Assembly: GCF_001544695.2 (NCBI RefSeq)
Contig: NZ_FCOM02000001.1
Span: 62,001-126,000 of the forward strand
DNA from: Caballeronia arvi
Lineage (GTDB): Bacteria; Pseudomonadota; Gammaproteobacteria; Burkholderiales; Burkholderiaceae
Direction: 5' to 3'
Length of the DNA: 64,000 bases
Of this stretch, positions 1 through 9,034 are shown one piece after another (the first letter of the stretch is position 1; every line of letters begins with the position of its first letter). Below the pieces are notes generated by a model. It was given only the letters and a program-made list of their open reading frames with translations, was not told where the DNA came from and did no database searches. The position numbers and the translations under genes were made by a program.

Positions 1-437
1 GCCGCTTAGTCGTGTGTAGAGGTTCGTGGATTCTGCTGCTGATACCTGCTGCTTCCTGCTCATGCCGCCTTGTTCTATCTGGTTGATTTAGCGAGCAATG
101 TCGCCTGCCCGAGGCGTCCGGGTCCGACAGATGGGCGCCCCCGCGCGCCTCTGAGATGGTACGCTTGGAGTTCTGGCAACAGACACGCCCAAGGCAGCCA
201 CCGTCCATCCCGGCTGAACAGCGCTGGGCGCGTCACGCGCTTCTTGCCGGCGCATTTCGCTTCCGCAAAACTGGCCTGCCGCTTCATTTGCAACGCAGGT
301 TCCAAGTCTTCTGCTGTAACGCCTGAACACCGCTCGACGATGCCCGTCCAAATGAAGGTGTCGATTGGATGGCGTATCGCCGACAAGAAATCTTCGTGCC
401 TCTTCACGGTCAAGCCAAGCCAACTCGGAGCCAAGCA
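1..437. other. Left-edge region with no supported gene
   Basis: Reading frames are open on both strands here, but they overlap one another, have arginine-rich or frame-shadow composition, and none has a convincing ribosome binding site or recognisable family. The last 15 bases hold the GGAG ribosome binding site of the glycoside hydrolase that starts at 438. The region may be intergenic or the decayed end of a gene lying outside the window. Confidence 0.4.
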
Positions 438-1430
438 ATGAAACCGATCAATCTGCTCAGACTTGCAGTCCTTGTCTGGGCGGTCGCGTTTTCCCTCAAC
501 GTATGGTCACAAACCGTTGCTCAGACGGGCCAGATCATGTGGGGCATCAACGGTCATCCGCAGGGGACCGGCAGCGGATCCTATGTCACCACCGATATTC
601 AACAGCAACTCAAACTGGTCGCTGACGCCGGATTCAAAAGCTATCGGATTGACCTGTATTCCGCGGACGCCAATTCGATGCAGGCCCTGGCCAATGTCAT
701 CGCCGCAGCCAAAGCAGTCGGAGTGCAGGTCCTACCGATTCTCCTTCCCCCCACAGGATCGACCGAACAGGAGTCCTACAACACCGGATACGCGATGGGA
801 TTGGCCTACGCCCGGAACTTCGCTACCGACATCCCCGTATGGGAACTCGGGAATGAGGAGAGCGACGGCATGCTGATCGATCCCAATGGCTTCGGGATCG
901 ATTTCTCCGAATTCGACCGTGAGCGTTACGCACTTGTGCGTGGCAAGCTTCGCGGTCTGCTGGATGGCGTCAATGCCGGCTCTCCCACCGCGAAGAGAAT
1001 GATAGATGGCATCGTCTGTGAGGTCGGCTTTTTCAAAGGATTGTGGGCCGATGGCGTGAAATGGGATATCACCGCCTGGCACTGGTACGACTCGAGCGGC
1101 GATATCACCAATTCAGGATGCAACGGGCTGAACGTCATCGGCGTGCTGCACGACTCGTTCCACCTCCCCATCTGGATCACCGAGTTCGGGACCTACGGCA
1201 CGGACAAGACGGCTGTCCGAAATACGTTGATCGCGACGATGAAACAATGGAATTCAATCGCTTCCCAATATGATATTCAGGCTGGATTCATTTATGAGTT
1301 GCTGGATCAGCACGACGAAGACGGCATCCAGGGCGAGTTCGGCATATTCGATTCGAATGGCAACGGTACGGCCGCGAGCGATGCGATCAGAGGTTATCTG
1401 AAGCGAAATCCAGGCGCCGTCGTACACTGA
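438..1430 (+). CDS. Secreted clan GH-A-like glycoside hydrolase
   Basis: This 330-residue protein looks like an exported TIM-barrel glycosidase. It starts with a basic and hydrophobic signal peptide (about residues 1-30). It then carries the two glutamates typical of retaining clan GH-A enzymes: a WELGNEE motif, where the Glu after Asn is the likely acid/base, and a WITEFG motif, where Glu is the likely nucleophile. The spacing suits the ends of strands 4 and 7 of the barrel. I chose the ATG at 438 because GGAG lies just upstream and the signal peptide begins there; an upstream in-frame ATG at 369 would add a non-signal extension. The substrate cannot be read from sequence; GH39- or GH5-like beta-glycan hydrolysis is possible. 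It stands alone, convergent with the dehydrogenase gene at 1543-2652. Confidence 0.75.
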   Translation: MKPINLLRLAVLVWAVAFSLNVWSQTVAQTGQIMWGINGHPQGTGSGSYVTTDIQQQLKLVADAGFKSYRIDLYSADANSMQALANVIAAAKAVGVQVLPILLPPTGSTEQESYNTGYAMGLAYARNFATDIPVWELGNEESDGMLIDPNGFGIDFSEFDRERYALVRGKLRGLLDGVNAGSPTAKRMIDGIVCEVGFFKGLWADGVKWDITAWHWYDSSGDITNSGCNGLNVIGVLHDSFHLPIWITEFGTYGTDKTAVRNTLIATMKQWNSIASQYDIQAGFIYELLDQHDEDGIQGEFGIFDSNGNGTAASDAIRGYLKRNPGAVVH

Positions 1431-1542
1431 TTTCTCTGCCCGGGAAAACCGGGTATGCCGCTTTGACGGACGAATTTCCTGCTCAGGCACCGTCGGCGCC
1501 GATACGAGCGGAAATAACGAACCTCAAAGTTGCACCGGCGAC

Positions 1543-2652
1543 CTACTTGAGCGCGCTCGCGAATTTCTCGATTGTCGCTTCCGTCATGCCCGATTTCGTC
1601 GCGGAATCCCGGATCTGCTTCCACGTGGTCGGATCGATCGCGATGCCATTCGCGGTGCGGTCCGCGCGACGCGCTTCTTCCGGTTCGCCCGGCGCGTAGA
1701 TCGCATCGACGCCCTCGGCGCGCGGCGACGCCTTCATCCATTCGAGGAACGACTCGGCTTCCGCTTGCGCGGCGGGCGCGTCGAATGCGTTCGGATCGAT
1801 GATCACCGACGTCATGCAGTTGATGATCGCGCTCGACTTCTCCAGGGTGTCTTCGTGCGTCGTATAGCCGCCCGACAGCGCCCCGCCGAAAATCTCGCAC
1901 AGCGCGGCGAGTCCCGAACCCTTGTGCAGACCGAACGCGGTGAGCGAGCCGAACGGCTCTTCGTGCATCACCTTCGGCTCGACGGTCGGCTGGCCTTCGT
2001 GATCGAGCAGCATGCCCGGCGCGACCTTTACGCCCTTGTTGTACGCGACGCGCGTCTTGCCATAGGCGATCCCGGCGGTCGCGAAGTCCAGCACGAGCGG
2101 GCTCTTGCCGTCGCGCGGATACGCGGCGCAAAACGGATTCGTGCCGAAGCGCCGGTCGATGCCGCCGAAAGGCGCGACGAGCGGATCGCCCGCCACGTTC
2201 ACGAAGTGGAACGACACGAGCCCCGCCTTCGCGCACTGCTCAGCCCAATGGCCGATCCGCCCGATGTGATGCGCATTGCGCAAGCCCACCGCGCATACAC
2301 CGAGCTTCTTCGCGCGCTCGATGCCGTGCTCCATCGCCTCGTAAGCGACGACCTGCCCGAACCCCTTGCGGCCATCGACGGTCAGCACCGCGCCGGCGTC
2401 GCGCACGATCTCGGCGTGCGTGTTGAGCTTCAGCTGTCCCTCGCCGAGCGATGCAACGTAACGCGGAATCATCCCGACGCCGTGCGAATCGTGACCCGAC
2501 AGATTCGACATCACCAGGTGATCCGCGACCAGTTCCGCTTCGCGCGGCGTACTGCCGGCGGACTCCCAGATCGCGCGGACGTAGGCGTGCAGCGTGTCGG
2601 CAGCGATGCGCTGTTCGGTGGCTGAAGGGGTGGGCGTGGGGGATGCAATCAT
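1543..2652 (-). CDS. Ldh-family (malate/L-lactate/ureidoglycolate type) NAD(P) dehydrogenase
   Basis: The 369-residue product matches the Ldh family of NAD(P)-dependent 2-hydroxyacid oxidoreductases, a fold unrelated to classical LDH/MDH. The hallmark SGHDSHGV segment near residue 53 carries the catalytic His. Further motifs are the RNAHHIGRIGHW stretch, GTNPF and DFAT. Members oxidise malate, L-lactate, sulfolactate, ureidoglycolate or 2,3-diketogulonate, so the substrate is open. The ATG is preceded by GGAGACGAG at a somewhat long distance. It lies in the same direction as the M20 peptidase, but a strong terminator at 2778-2803 separates the two, so it is probably transcribed alone. Confidence 0.88.
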   Translation of the reverse strand: MIASPTPTPSATEQRIAADTLHAYVRAIWESAGSTPREAELVADHLVMSNLSGHDSHGVGMIPRYVASLGEGQLKLNTHAEIVRDAGAVLTVDGRKGFGQVVAYEAMEHGIERAKKLGVCAVGLRNAHHIGRIGHWAEQCAKAGLVSFHFVNVAGDPLVAPFGGIDRRFGTNPFCAAYPRDGKSPLVLDFATAGIAYGKTRVAYNKGVKVAPGMLLDHEGQPTVEPKVMHEEPFGSLTAFGLHKGSGLAALCEIFGGALSGGYTTHEDTLEKSSAIINCMTSVIIDPNAFDAPAAQAEAESFLEWMKASPRAEGVDAIYAPGEPEEARRADRTANGIAIDPTTWKQIRDSATKSGMTEATIEKFASALK

Positions 2653-2777
2653 TGCGACACTCGTCTCCGTAGTTGATGGCGCGCGTTCGATTTTTTTGAG
2701 ACGCGCTCGGGTCCATCACTTTACCGGCGTTCAACTGGCCTTACCAGTTGGTTTTACAAAATCGTTGAATACGGCCG

Positions 2778-2803
2778 AAAAAAAGCCCGGACGACCCGGG
2801 CTT
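2778..2803 (-). terminator. Rho-independent terminator after M20 peptidase gene
   Basis: On the minus strand a perfect 8-bp stem (AAGCCCGG with CCGGGCTT, 5-nt loop) is followed by a run of seven T residues. It sits 27 bp beyond the M20 peptidase stop codon and so ends that transcript before the Ldh-family gene. Confidence 0.85.
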
Positions 2804-2829
2804 CATCGAAATTCATCGATCCGCAGCGC

Positions 2830-4299
2830 TTAAGGCGCCGCCGCGATCACTTCCGCGACGGAAGCCGTTAGCTTCTTCCCATACGGAATATGCAGAAATT
2901 CGTTCGGACCATGCGCGTTCGACTTCGGGCCGAGCACGCCGCACACCATGAACTGCGAGCGCGGGAAGCCTTCCTTCAACGTATTCATCAACGGAATCGT
3001 GCCGCCCTGCCCGATGAACGCAACATTCGCGCCGAAGTGCCGCTTCGACGCTTCGTTCAGCGATGTCGCCAGCCACGGCGCGAGATCAGGCGCATTCCAG
3101 CCGGTGGCTGCGCCCGCTTCCGGCTTGAACGTGACCTTGGCGTTGTACGGCGCATCCCGTTCGAGGAGCCTTTGCAGCCGCGTGACCGCCTCGGTCGCGT
3201 CGATGAGCGGCGGCAGGCGCAGCGACAGCTTGAACGCCGTGCGCGGCGCGAGCACGTTGCCCGCGTCGGCGAGCGGCGGTAGGCCGGACGCGCCCGTCAC
3301 CGTGAGCGACGGACGCCAGGTGGAATTGAGCAGCGCTTCGCGCGGATCGGTCGTCGTCGGCAAGACGCTGCCGCCGTCCTGGCCGCAACTCCACGGCAGC
3401 TTCTTCCAGACGTCGTCGCCGAGAATGCGCGCGGTGGCTTCGGCTTCGCGCCGGCGCATCATCGGGATCGCGCAATGAAATTCCTTCGGCAGCAGATCGC
3501 CGGTGCTGGAGTCTTCGAGGCGCTCGAACAGTTGCCGCATGATGCGGAACGTCGACGGCGCAATCCCGCCGTAACCGCCCGAGTGAATGCCCTCGTCCAG
3601 AACCTGCACTTCGAGATCGCCCGCGACGAGTCCGCGTAGCGACGTGGTGAGCCAGAGCTGATCGTAGTTGCCCGCGCCGGAATCGAGGCAGATGACGAGG
3701 CCGACGTCGCCGAGCCGATCGCGCAGCGCGTCGATGTAAGGCAGGAGATCGTAGCTGCCCGATTCCTCGCACGTTTCGATGATACCGACGCAGCGCGGCC
3801 GCTCGACGCCCTGCGCATCCAGCGCCGCGAGCGCGGTGATGCTGGCGTAGGTCGCGTAGCCGTCGTCGGCGCCGCCGCGTCCGTAGAGCTTGTCGTCTTC
3901 GAGCTTCGGCGTCCACGGGCCGAGATCGCTGCGCCAGCCTTCGAATTCCGGCTGCTTGTCCAGATGGCCGTACAGCACGACCGTTTCCGTACTGCCGGAG
4001 CGCGTGGCGGGCGCTTCGAAAAAGATGACCGGCGTGCGCTCGGGCAAGCGCACGATCTCGACCTTCAGGCCTTTCACCGGCTGCGTCTTGACCCAGTCGA
4101 CCGCATCCGTGACCACGCGCTCGATGAAGCCGTGGCGCGCCCAGTCGGCATCGAACATCGGGCTTTTTGCGGGTATCGCGATGTAGTCGGTCAGGGCGGG
4201 CACGATCTCGTCGTTCCATTTGCGTTCCACGAAATCCCGCAGCGCGGCGGAATCGAGCCGCACCGCTTCGTCGTGTTGCGTGCTGTCGCCGATAGTCAT
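2830..4299 (-). CDS. M20 family metallopeptidase (dipeptidase-like)
   Basis: This 489-residue protein is an M20/M28-clan zinc amidohydrolase, probably a cytosolic dipeptidase of the carnosinase or CNDP type. Visible landmarks are YGHLDKQPE (first metal-binding His-x-Asp), YGRGGADDGYA (bridging Asp), and ETCEESGS, where the Glu-Glu pair supplies the catalytic base and a metal ligand. A dimerisation domain insertion fills the middle (roughly residues 210-400), as usual for the family. There is no signal peptide. The start is the ATG 25 nt downstream of an ATGG that gives no better site. The natural substrate is not evident. Confidence 0.88.
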   Translation of the reverse strand: MTIGDSTQHDEAVRLDSAALRDFVERKWNDEIVPALTDYIAIPAKSPMFDADWARHGFIERVVTDAVDWVKTQPVKGLKVEIVRLPERTPVIFFEAPATRSGSTETVVLYGHLDKQPEFEGWRSDLGPWTPKLEDDKLYGRGGADDGYATYASITALAALDAQGVERPRCVGIIETCEESGSYDLLPYIDALRDRLGDVGLVICLDSGAGNYDQLWLTTSLRGLVAGDLEVQVLDEGIHSGGYGGIAPSTFRIMRQLFERLEDSSTGDLLPKEFHCAIPMMRRREAEATARILGDDVWKKLPWSCGQDGGSVLPTTTDPREALLNSTWRPSLTVTGASGLPPLADAGNVLAPRTAFKLSLRLPPLIDATEAVTRLQRLLERDAPYNAKVTFKPEAGAATGWNAPDLAPWLATSLNEASKRHFGANVAFIGQGGTIPLMNTLKEGFPRSQFMVCGVLGPKSNAHGPNEFLHIPYGKKLTASVAEVIAAAP

Positions 4300-4397
4300 G
4301 ACCGTAGTTCCATTTCGAGCAAACTTCCATCATAGACGGGAATCGTCCCAGGCTCGACCGGGCGCGCGCCGCGCATGCACCTTTTTTGCGCGTTTGC

Positions 4398-6884
4398 TTA
4401 ACGTCCGGGCGCGCTCGCCGCCTGATCGCGCGACGAAGACACGACGGCGCGCGTCACTGCCGGGTCTGAGTCGATCGCCTGTTCGGTGAACGGAAAGCGT
4501 GCCCAGCGTTTCGCGGCGAAAGCGCGCGTCGCGTCGCCGGAATGCGGCGAGGCCGGATCGTCCGATTCGGAATGCGAAAGCATCGTGTCGGCTTCGACGC
4601 CGTTCTCGCCGAACGTGACCACCTGCACGTAGCTGTCGCCCTGGCCGCTCGGGTCCATCGGATAACCTTGCCGGTCGAGCGGCCGCCGCGCGCAGACGAT
4701 CGCGAAGTAGCCCGCCTCGTCGCAGCCGCCGTAGAGCGGCACGCGCGCGCCGTTGCGCGTCGTGTAGAGAATGTCGCCGCGCCGAGAATCGAGCGCGAAG
4801 CCGTTCAGGTTCAGCGCAAGCGCCGCGCCGCCGAGCGCCTGGCGCAAGTCCTGGAGCACGGCCGGATTGTCGACGTTGAATCCGCCCGGCGTCGCAAGCG
4901 GCTTGTTCGGATCGAATGACGACTCGTACAGACGCTCCGGCGCGATACGCATCACGCGCAGCCAGAACTCGTCCCACAGGTTTGCGCCGCGCGCGTCGAT
5001 ATCCGCGGTGCCGTTCCAGTTGCGCAATACCTCGCAGGCCTCGTGCAGCGGACCGCCCGCCTCGTTGACCGTGCAGACCGCGTCGAGCAGCGGCTTGCGG
5101 AAAAGGCGCTCCGACATCGAGTTCGTCTCCAGCACGGCCGATTCGAGCGCCTCGCGCGTGACGCCGCCGCGCTCGCGCTGCAATCGCGCGGCGAGCAGAT
5201 GGCCATAGCGCGTGCGCAGCGACTGCTCGACGCGCGTCGCGCCTGCGACGAGCGGATAGCCCGACATCGGCGCATTCGCGTTGGTGAGCCAATAACTGTC
5301 GTTGAAGTTGCCGACGTAATCGCCGCGCACGGTGTTCGGCAGCTGATCGAGCGGCAGCGCGCCCGGCTGCACGCTCGCCGGATCGACCCGCCACGCGCAC
5401 GCGCTCTTCGAGCCGTCGAGGAACGGCACGCCGGGCACGCGGCTGGCGAACGCGCGGCCTGCCGGCGTCGTGCACGCTTCGGCGAGAGCATCGGGCACGT
5501 TCGGAATCGGACCGATGTCGGCAAACCAGACGCGCTCGTCGCCACGCCCGATCGCGAACGTGTTCGCCCACGGCATCGCCGCGTAGCGTTTCTGGATCGC
5601 CATGAAATCGCCGAGCGAGCGCGCCTGATTCCACGCGAAGAAGTTCTGGAACACGCGCGTGTTGTCGACGTTCACGTCGGCGAGCGCATACGCGCGCTGA
5701 GCGTTCCAGCCGAGGCCCTGCGCCATCGCGGACAGATCGACGACCGGTCCGAAGCGCGTGCGATACAGCGTGCGCGACACGGTGTCGATACTGCCATCGG
5801 CGCGGCGGGCGCGCACCGTGAGCGGCACGGGCGTCATCGCTTCGCTCTGGCCATCGACGAGATAGCGCGTCGGATCGGCGGGATCGAGCGTCAACTGAAA
5901 GATGCCGAAACGCCGTGCGCTCGAGACCGTGTGCGTCCACGCGATGTTCTCGTTGAAGCCGAGCACGATCAGCGGCACGCCCAGAAACGACACGCCCGCG
6001 ACGTTCATCTGGCCGGGAATCGTCAGTTGTGCCTGATAGAAACGGTCGGGGCCGCGCCAAAACCAGTGCGGATTGCCGAACAGGATGCTGCGCTTGTCGC
6101 GCGTGATCGGCGCACCGAACGCCAGTGCGTTGCTGCCGATGCCCGGATGCTCGCCGATGGAAAAGCGCAGCGCGTCGAGCGCGGTTTGCGTTTCATTGCT
6201 GTCGCCGCGCGGCGTCGATGCAGCGGGTTTCGGCGGATGCGCCGTTGCGATCGGCGTCACGAAACGCGCCGAACCGCTCGCGAGATTGGCCGCGATCAGG
6301 CGCCGATAGATATCCTCAGCGCCGATCTTGCCGACCCACGGCTTGCCCCTGCACGCCGCGTGCGCGCCCGGAAAGCGGCCCGCGTTGAGATCGGCGAGAT
6401 AGCGGTTATAGCCGCCCGCGAAGCCGTCGATCAGGCTGCGCAGATCGGCCGGCTGCGCGGAACGGTAGCGCTCGACCGTCGCCGGATCGCCGACGAGACG
6501 AAAGAAGAAATCGGCGTCGATGTTGCGCGGCTGGCCGAACGTCGCTGCCGACATCGGGCGCGCGTCCGGTCCGAAATAAGCCGAGCGCTCGCCGCGATAC
6601 GTGATGAAGCCATCGGCGAGCGTGCACAGGTTGTCCTGCGCCTGCGCGTAGCCGAATCCGAAGCCGAGGCTGCCCACGTCGGCGGCGCGGATGTGCGGAA
6701 TGCCGTCCTGCGTGCGGCGGATTTCCGCGCTGTAGACGGCCGGTGAGCCGGGATTCGACTGATTCGCCGCGCCCGTCTGCCCGGCGCCGCCCGCCGTTTC
6801 CGATGTTTCCGGCGGCAGCGCGCAGGCGGCCAGCAAGGCGCTCGCGAGCGCGCCGGAGATCGCAAGGCTGACGAGCTGATTCAT
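4398..6884 (-). CDS. Penicillin acylase family lipoprotein (N-acyl amide / AHL acylase-like)
   Basis: The 828-residue precursor belongs to the Ntn-hydrolase penicillin acylase family, whose members cleave amide-linked acyl groups such as beta-lactam side chains, aculeacin or N-acyl-homoserine lactones. A lipoprotein signal with lipobox LAAC (Cys21) predicts attachment to a periplasmic membrane face. Ser251, in the motif GIGSNALAFG, is the expected autoproteolysis point and N-terminal nucleophile of the beta subunit. It is followed by NPHWFW and GFNENIAWTHT, the usual oxyanion and active-site segments. A long alpha region, a spacer and a beta subunit of about 575 residues fit the family. The ATG at 6884 is chosen for its GAGGAC ribosome binding site and the lipoprotein signal. 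Quorum quenching is possible but not shown. Confidence 0.88.
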   Translation of the reverse strand: MNQLVSLAISGALASALLAACALPPETSETAGGAGQTGAANQSNPGSPAVYSAEIRRTQDGIPHIRAADVGSLGFGFGYAQAQDNLCTLADGFITYRGERSAYFGPDARPMSAATFGQPRNIDADFFFRLVGDPATVERYRSAQPADLRSLIDGFAGGYNRYLADLNAGRFPGAHAACRGKPWVGKIGAEDIYRRLIAANLASGSARFVTPIATAHPPKPAASTPRGDSNETQTALDALRFSIGEHPGIGSNALAFGAPITRDKRSILFGNPHWFWRGPDRFYQAQLTIPGQMNVAGVSFLGVPLIVLGFNENIAWTHTVSSARRFGIFQLTLDPADPTRYLVDGQSEAMTPVPLTVRARRADGSIDTVSRTLYRTRFGPVVDLSAMAQGLGWNAQRAYALADVNVDNTRVFQNFFAWNQARSLGDFMAIQKRYAAMPWANTFAIGRGDERVWFADIGPIPNVPDALAEACTTPAGRAFASRVPGVPFLDGSKSACAWRVDPASVQPGALPLDQLPNTVRGDYVGNFNDSYWLTNANAPMSGYPLVAGATRVEQSLRTRYGHLLAARLQRERGGVTREALESAVLETNSMSERLFRKPLLDAVCTVNEAGGPLHEACEVLRNWNGTADIDARGANLWDEFWLRVMRIAPERLYESSFDPNKPLATPGGFNVDNPAVLQDLRQALGGAALALNLNGFALDSRRGDILYTTRNGARVPLYGGCDEAGYFAIVCARRPLDRQGYPMDPSGQGDSYVQVVTFGENGVEADTMLSHSESDDPASPHSGDATRAFAAKRWARFPFTEQAIDSDPAVTRAVVSSSRDQAASAPGR

Positions 6885-7055
6885 CGCGTGAGTCCTCGGT
6901 CCTTTCGACGTGATGACGGGCAGACAATTGCCCCGCGCGCAGTATCGCATCGCGCGCGGCGCGGCCCGCCGCCAAAGTCTAGCCGCTCACGTCGCGCCTC
7001 GCGAAGCCGATGCACAATGAGCCGCTTATGCCTCTTTCACGCCTTTCTCACACCG

Positions 7056-7220
7056 ATGCCCGATCACGACGACCCGCGCCCGACGCCGCCCGAGCGTCCA
7101 TTGCCGGAAGATTGCTGTCAGAGCGGCTGCAGTCCGTGCGTCTTCGATCTTTACGAGGAAGCGCTCGAACGCTACGAGACGGCGTTGCGCGCGTGGGAAG
7201 CGCGGCATGGGTCGGACTGA
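7056..7220 (+). CDS. Small oxidoreductase-like domain protein
   Basis: A 54-residue protein built around DCCQSGCSPCVFDLYEEAL, which matches the short Cys-rich oxidoreductase-like domain (Pfam Oxidored-like N-terminal type) found as a stand-alone small protein in many proteobacteria. Four Cys residues in CC-x3-C-x2-C suggest metal or redox chemistry, but the function of the family is not established. The start is uncertain: ATG at 7056 gives the acidic Pro-rich lead usual for the family, and an in-frame ATG at 7017 is also possible. Neither has a clear ribosome binding site. Confidence 0.7.
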   Translation: MPDHDDPRPTPPERPLPEDCCQSGCSPCVFDLYEEALERYETALRAWEARHGSD

Positions 7221-7317
7221 GCGGCGGGCGCCGTCGATTCGAGCAGGCGAAAGCGCGCGGCGCTATGCTTGTGTCCCCTGTTGCCATCGAAACGACAAAC
7301 TCAAGGAGCGCAATTCC

Positions 7318-7827
7318 ATGTCTCTCACGATGTATCGCGCGTCGATTCCGGTCTTCATTCGCGGCCTCGAAGTGTGCTCGGATCTGCTGAAAAAAGGCGC
7401 CGCCTTCGCTGATGAAAAAGGCCTCCCCCACGACGATGTCATCAACGCGCGTCTTGCGCCCGACATGCTGCCGCTCGTCGCGCAGATCCAGCGCGCGAGC
7501 GACACGGCGAAGCTCTCGGCCGCGCGTCTTGCCGCAATCGAGGCGCCGCGCTTCGAGGACAACGAGGACAGCTTTGCGTCGCTGCAGACGCGCATCGAGA
7601 AGACGATCGCGTTTCTGAAAAGCATCGACAAGGCATCGCTCGCCGGTTGTGAAACGCGCACGGTCACGCTGAAGTTTCCGGACTTTTCGCCGTCGTTTTC
7701 GGGCGACGATTATCTGTTCGGCTTCGGGCTGCCGAACTTCTATTTCCACGTCGTCACGACGCACGACATTCTGCGCCATCTCGGCGCGCCGATCGGCAAG
7801 CGCGATTATCTCGGGCCGTTTAACTGA
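7318..7827 (+). CDS. DUF1993 domain-containing protein
   Basis: The 169-residue product matches DUF1993, a DinB-like four-helix family of unknown function. It begins MSLTMYRASIPVFIRGL and ends with the conserved PNFYFHVVTTHDILRHLG segment, whose two His residues could bind metal as in DinB proteins. The start ATG has an excellent AAGGAG site at 7303-7308. The last 8 bp overlap the 3' end of the convergent VOC gene, so the two messages share complementary ends. Confidence 0.85.
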   Translation: MSLTMYRASIPVFIRGLEVCSDLLKKGAAFADEKGLPHDDVINARLAPDMLPLVAQIQRASDTAKLSAARLAAIEAPRFEDNEDSFASLQTRIEKTIAFLKSIDKASLAGCETRTVTLKFPDFSPSFSGDDYLFGFGLPNFYFHVVTTHDILRHLGAPIGKRDYLGPFN

Positions 7828-8203
7828 GTTCGGAAATCTCGATGAGGTTGTAGTCCGGGTCGCGCACGTATACGGAGCGAAGCTTGTGCGTCGCCCCCGT
7901 GCGCTCGACCGGGCCTTCGACGATTGGAACGTTCATCTGCGCGAGCCGCTCGATCACACGGTCGAGCGGTACGGCCGCGATGAAACACAGATCGAGCGCA
8001 CCCGGCACGGGCAAGTGCGCCTTCGGCTCGAATTCCGAGCCGCGCACGTGAAGGTTGATTTTCTGATTGCCGAAGCGGAAAGCCATGCGGCCTGCACCGA
8101 AGGTTTCGAGCTTCATTTGAAGAACGTCGATGTAGAAGCGCTTCGTCGCTTCCACGTCGACGCAGGTGAGCACGATGTGGTCGAGGTGATCGATCAGGGA
8201 CAT
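7820..8203 (-). CDS. VOC family (glyoxalase/bleomycin-resistance fold) protein
   Basis: A 127-residue single VOC module with a typical opening (LDHIVLTCVDVEATKRFY) and closing strand (SVYVRDPDYNLIEISE) that carries the conserved metal-ligand Glu. An internal His (KINLHV) is another likely ligand. It resembles the virulence-protein/STM3117-like branch of lactoylglutathione-lyase relatives. The substrate is unknown. It has its own GGAG ribosome binding site and is convergent with the DUF1993 gene. Confidence 0.85.
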   Translation of the reverse strand: MSLIDHLDHIVLTCVDVEATKRFYIDVLQMKLETFGAGRMAFRFGNQKINLHVRGSEFEPKAHLPVPGALDLCFIAAVPLDRVIERLAQMNVPIVEGPVERTGATHKLRSVYVRDPDYNLIEISELS

Positions 8204-8289
8204 GCCGGACTCCGGTGGCGGGTGTCCGATGATGTTAGCTCAGCGCAAGAAAATCAAATTCTGTGAACGTCGTTGCGGGCTGGTCTCGC

Positions 8290-8318
8290 TTGCTTAATAT
8301 ACGCAGATTGCGTATATT
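8290..8318 (+). promoter_or_regulatory. higBA promoter with overlapping palindromic operator
   Basis: A sigma-70-type promoter is visible: TTGCTT at 8290-8295, a 17-bp spacer, and TATATT at 8313-8318. A perfect inverted repeat (AATATACGCA and TGCGTATATT with a 3-bp centre, 8296-8318) covers exactly the spacer and the -10 box. A dimeric antitoxin bound there would block RNA polymerase. The higB ATG is only 11 nt past the -10 box, so the transcript should be leaderless or nearly so. Confidence 0.75.
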
Positions 8319-8329
8319 TACCCCCGTCC

Positions 8330-8674
8330 ATGCAAGCGCTTTTCGTCGAACTGCCACCGTTTCAGCGTTACCGTTCGGACTACCTTACGGACGAAGAGTA
8401 CCGCGAACTTCAACTCCAGTTGCTAGCAAATCCCGAGGCAGGCGACCTGATCAAGGGAACCGGCGGTCTGAGGAAAGTCCGCTTCGGCGACAGGAGGCGC
8501 AACAAGGGAAAGCGGAGTGGGCTTCGGATCCTTTACTACCGCTGGGTCGATGGCGCTCAATTCTGGATGTTTACGATTTACGACAAAAATGAAATGAGCG
8601 ACCTGTCCAGCCGCGAGCGCGCGACGCTATCGAGTTTGCTGGATATAGAGGTCAGCCGAAGGAGTGCCGTATGA
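8330..8674 (+). CDS. higB: HigB-2-like type II toxin (RelE superfamily mRNA interferase)
   Basis: The 114-residue protein closely follows the HigB-2 pattern: FVELPPFQRYR at the start, GTGGLRKVRF in the middle, then RILYYRW and FTIYDKNEMSDLS. In this RelE-fold family the basic and aromatic residues cleave mRNA on the ribosome. No Shine-Dalgarno sequence precedes the ATG, and the promoter lies so close that translation is probably leaderless. The gene overlaps higA by ATGA, with the toxin gene first, as usual for higBA. An alternative upstream start would lie inside the promoter and is rejected. Confidence 0.9.
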   Translation: MQALFVELPPFQRYRSDYLTDEEYRELQLQLLANPEAGDLIKGTGGLRKVRFGDRRRNKGKRSGLRILYYRWVDGAQFWMFTIYDKNEMSDLSSRERATLSSLLDIEVSRRSAV

Positions 8675-8985
8675 AGAAGCGAAATCTGTTTTCCGAACTC
8701 AGCGAAGGACTCGATGCGCTGGCTGCCGAGCGAGAAGGCAAAGTAACGCTGCGTAAAGTCAGCGTCGAAGCGCCCGAGCCAGTAGAAGTGAGCGCGGAAG
8801 AAATACGAAATGTTCGTGAATCGGCTCACGTTTCCCAAGCAGTGATGGCGCACCGGCTACGGGTCAACGTACGAACCTGGCAAAACTGGGAACAAGGAAA
8901 GGCAAGACCGAACGCGCAGGCCGCGGTGCTAATCCGTCTGGTGGAAAAGCATCCTGAGACGCTTCGTTTGCTCGAAGCGCTCTGA
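8671..8985 (+). CDS. higA: HigA-2-like antitoxin, XRE-type HTH
   Basis: This 104-residue antitoxin has an N-terminal toxin-binding arm and a C-terminal helix-turn-helix (ESAHVSQAVMAHRLRVNVRT followed by WQNWEQGKARPN), the arrangement seen in HigA-2 and the reverse of classical HTH-first antitoxins. It should neutralise HigB and repress the operon through the palindrome at 8296-8318. Unlike higB it has a strong AAGGAG ribosome binding site inside the end of the toxin gene, so the antitoxin can be made in excess from the shared message. Confidence 0.9.
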   Translation: MKKRNLFSELSEGLDALAAEREGKVTLRKVSVEAPEPVEVSAEEIRNVRESAHVSQAVMAHRLRVNVRTWQNWEQGKARPNAQAAVLIRLVEKHPETLRLLEAL

Positions 8986-9034
8986 TCATCTGATGCTCGG
9001 CCGAAATTCGGCGGTCAGCGCCTGATCCGCGACC

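Noticed and set aside
1439..1455. Hairpin CCCGG/CCGGG after the glycoside hydrolase gene
   Set aside because: Only five base pairs with no T-rich tail on either strand; too weak to call a terminator.
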